Below, piece by piece: positions 62,676 through 64,000 of a DNA stretch of 64,000 bases. Origin of the DNA: Singulisphaera sp. GP187 (GTDB lineage Bacteria; Planctomycetota; Phycisphaerae; Phycisphaerales; SM1A02). The notes under the pieces are model-generated. The model was not told the origin of the DNA, did no database searches, and worked only from the letters and a program-made list of their open reading frames with translations. Location of the stretch: contig CAMBMO010000008.1 in assembly GCA_945868805.1 (NCBI GenBank), positions 34,287-98,286 on the forward strand. Direction: 5' to 3'. The translations under genes were made by a program, and so were the position numbers. How positions within the stretch are numbered: position 1 is the first letter of the stretch; every line of letters begins with the position of its first letter.

Positions 62676-63815
62676 TCACTTGCCGCGCTTCATTGCCCAG
62701 GCGATCACTGCGGCCTGTCCGAACAGACCAAACGCGATCACGGCGAGTGCGACCCACCTAAACGCAACGATCTCATCGAGCGCCTTGAGCGATTGGATTC
62801 CATCGAGGTTGTCCAACTGCTCGAGGCGCCTTAGTGACTTCAATTCTTCAAGCCCACTCAGCTTGTCTAACGCCCCAAGCTTGTCCAACGCCGCCAGCTG
62901 ATCCAGTGCCCCAAGCTTGTCCAACGCCCCAAGCTTGTCGAGCGATTCCAAATGCTTCAGTTCTTGCAAACCCTGCAGTTGCTTTGACTGCGCCGCGAGC
63001 TCTGAGAACTCTTCGCGCAACTTCACGATCTCTGGCGTGTAGAGCGTCGCTAACACCGCACGGCGCGCACGAAATTCCAACGCGAGAGGCATCGTCGCAA
63101 GGAGATCGCCCGCTTCCTCCGCAGAGATTCTGAGCGCGTGCATCTCGCCGAGTCCGCGCTCGAGCACACCATTGTCGTCAAACTGAACGAACGAAGAATC
63201 GATCTGAATGCTTGCGGGAATTCGGAACTTTATCGCGAGTAGTTGATTAACTTTCAATCGCCCCGCAAGAGGAACCACGCCCCTTTCGGTCACTTCCTCG
63301 CTCATAACGCGAATTTGCTCGAGTGCTTCAGGGGTCAGCCACTTTGCCCCAAGCACTTTCAAGTCCGCCTCGACTGACCCAATCGTGGCGATCATAGGAT
63401 TCATCGATGGATATGGACCAGCAGCCTGAGCAATCACCAGTGCCTGCCGAATGGCCATTGAAGTGATGATCAAATCCGCCAGTCCGATGCGTGGATCGGG
63501 TGCGTACGCACGAGTGGACGAGTAGATCCCAGCCATCGCGCCAACGTCAAGGATTACGTCGCGAGTGGCGACATCGGAGATTCCTATGAGTGCCGAATCG
63601 CACTCAAGCGGTAGCACGATCGTGACTTGCCGCACGATCGGCGCGAGTTCCGCGCGTAACTGCTCGAACTTCGTCTGCTCTTGCATATAGGTTCGCAACA
63701 CAGCGTCGGATTCTGAGTCGTCGGTCGCGTCGTGTGTCTTGGTAAGTTTCGACACACAGCCAAAAGTGCCACATGCCTGTCCCGCAAGAAGAACGCAGAG
63801 CAAAAGTCGTTGCAT
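62676..63815 (-). CDS. Lipoprotein-like protein with LDKLGA hexapeptide repeats and C-terminal membrane helix
   Basis: 379 residues from the ATG at 63815, which overlaps the upstream stop by one base (TGATG). A signal peptide with possible lipobox (VLLAGQACGTFGC). A helical body with LIITSMAIRQALVIAQAAG, ALEQIRVMSEEVTERG and a long charged helix, then near residues 285-325 five hexapeptides of the form LDKLGA/LDQLAA, a leucine-rich coil. A final transmembrane helix (FRWVALAVIAFGLFGQAAVIAWA) and basic end. Anchored at both ends, it may span or bridge membranes. No family recognised. Confidence 0.68.
   Translation of the reverse strand: MQRLLLCVLLAGQACGTFGCVSKLTKTHDATDDSESDAVLRTYMQEQTKFEQLRAELAPIVRQVTIVLPLECDSALIGISDVATRDVILDVGAMAGIYSSTRAYAPDPRIGLADLIITSMAIRQALVIAQAAGPYPSMNPMIATIGSVEADLKVLGAKWLTPEALEQIRVMSEEVTERGVVPLAGRLKVNQLLAIKFRIPASIQIDSSFVQFDDNGVLERGLGEMHALRISAEEAGDLLATMPLALEFRARRAVLATLYTPEIVKLREEFSELAAQSKQLQGLQELKHLESLDKLGALDKLGALDQLAALDKLGALDKLSGLEELKSLRRLEQLDNLDGIQSLKALDEIVAFRWVALAVIAFGLFGQAAVIAWAMKRGK
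62859..62943 (-). repeat. 18-bp tandem repeats encoding LDKLGA
   Basis: About five near-identical 18-base units (core CCAAGCTTGTCCAACGCC on the plus strand) encode the LDKLGA hexapeptides of the lipoprotein-like gene. Near-identity at DNA level shows recent expansion. Confidence 0.85.
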
Positions 63816-64000
63816 CAACTGATCGTACGGAACGCGCCGACGTTGTGCGCGCTCGGCCGCCGCACAAACGCAATCAGTGCCATGCCGGGAGCACCGACGA
63901 GAATCGTCAGCAGAAAGAACATCGGGTAGTCGAGTTGCTTCGTCAGCAAACCGCTGACCGGTCCGCCGATTGCGCTGCTGAGTGCCATCAACGCAGTCAG
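63815..64000 (-). CDS. C-terminal end of an AmpG-like MFS transporter (partial)
   Basis: Open to the right edge; about 61 codons end in TGA at 63815-63817. ALMALSSAIGGPVSGLLTKQLDYPMFFLLTILVGAPGMALIAF reads as the last two membrane helices of a PAT/AmpG-type permease, with FVRRPSAHNVGAF after. AmpG imports muropeptides. The assignment rests on a short fragment; other MFS carriers remain possible. Confidence 0.6.
   Translation of the reverse strand: MTALMALSSAIGGPVSGLLTKQLDYPMFFLLTILVGAPGMALIAFVRRPSAHNVGAFRTIS

Overview
The window looks like chromosomal DNA of a planctomycete, probably from the Phycisphaerae side of the phylum. It is GC-rich (about 60 percent by eye). It carries a PSD1-type cytochrome c/DUF1549/DUF1553 gene followed by a DUF1501 gene, a beta-helix protein with a dockerin-like tail ending in GWGLCP, an mraZ with no division cluster behind it, and outer-membrane genes (lpxA, two OmpH/Skp-like genes, many lipoproteins). 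No phage, IS element, CRISPR array or integrated plasmid is visible. The accessory-type genes are a vapBC pair and a DUF4143 ATPase.

Layout. 1-15.9 kb: mfd (cut by the left edge), a ComEA-like HhH protein, a GH10-like protein, purC, folD, a TlpA-like thioredoxin, a Gfo/Idh oxidoreductase, a DadA-like oxidoreductase, a ROK kinase, a HutG-like ureohydrolase, an S9 peptidase, an AsmA-like protein and folE. 16-23.7 kb: one tight minus-strand cluster (lipoprotein, dapF, M20 hydrolase, astC-like aminotransferase, astA, astD), best read as arginine/ornithine catabolism by the succinyl route, without astB or a classical astE. 23.8-25.5 kb: Nfu scaffold, csrA, a densely structured GGA-rich transcript ending in a strong terminator, and mraZ with its own promoter and operator repeats. 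25.5-32.3 kb: flavin reductase-like protein, amidohydrolase, PSD1 and DUF1501. 32.3-42 kb: a translationally coupled envelope operon (DUF2752, two lipoproteins, glycosyltransferase-like), M19 dipeptidase, a ParA with an unknown partner, aroB with a membrane protein, and the beta-helix/dockerin protein. 42-49.4 kb: DUF4143 ATPase, two tRNA-Glu genes, a nucleosidase-NadD fusion, rimO, a secreted protein and two OmpH-like proteins. 49.5-64 kb: lepA, lipB, lpxA, an MBL hydrolase, purF, rpsD, a PpiD-like protein, a tRNA-binding protein, vapBC, ileS, a repeat-containing lipoprotein and the end of an AmpG-like transporter.

Most notable is the roughly 230-nt region between mraZ and csrA (24518-24753, minus strand). 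It folds by eye into five consecutive hairpins plus a terminator. Nearly every hairpin presents a GGA in its loop, and one is a 7-bp stem with a CGGA tetraloop. This is the architecture of CsrB/RsmZ-type RNAs that sequester CsrA, and the next gene downstream is csrA. Such sponge RNAs are known mainly from Gammaproteobacteria, so a planctomycete example beside csrA would be new. Other points worth checking are the ast cluster with replaced steps, the nucleosidase-NadD fusion with an altered HxGH motif, a GH10-like protein lacking both catalytic glutamates, a leaderless consensus promoter on the DUF4143 gene, and tandem start-codon repeats in dapF.
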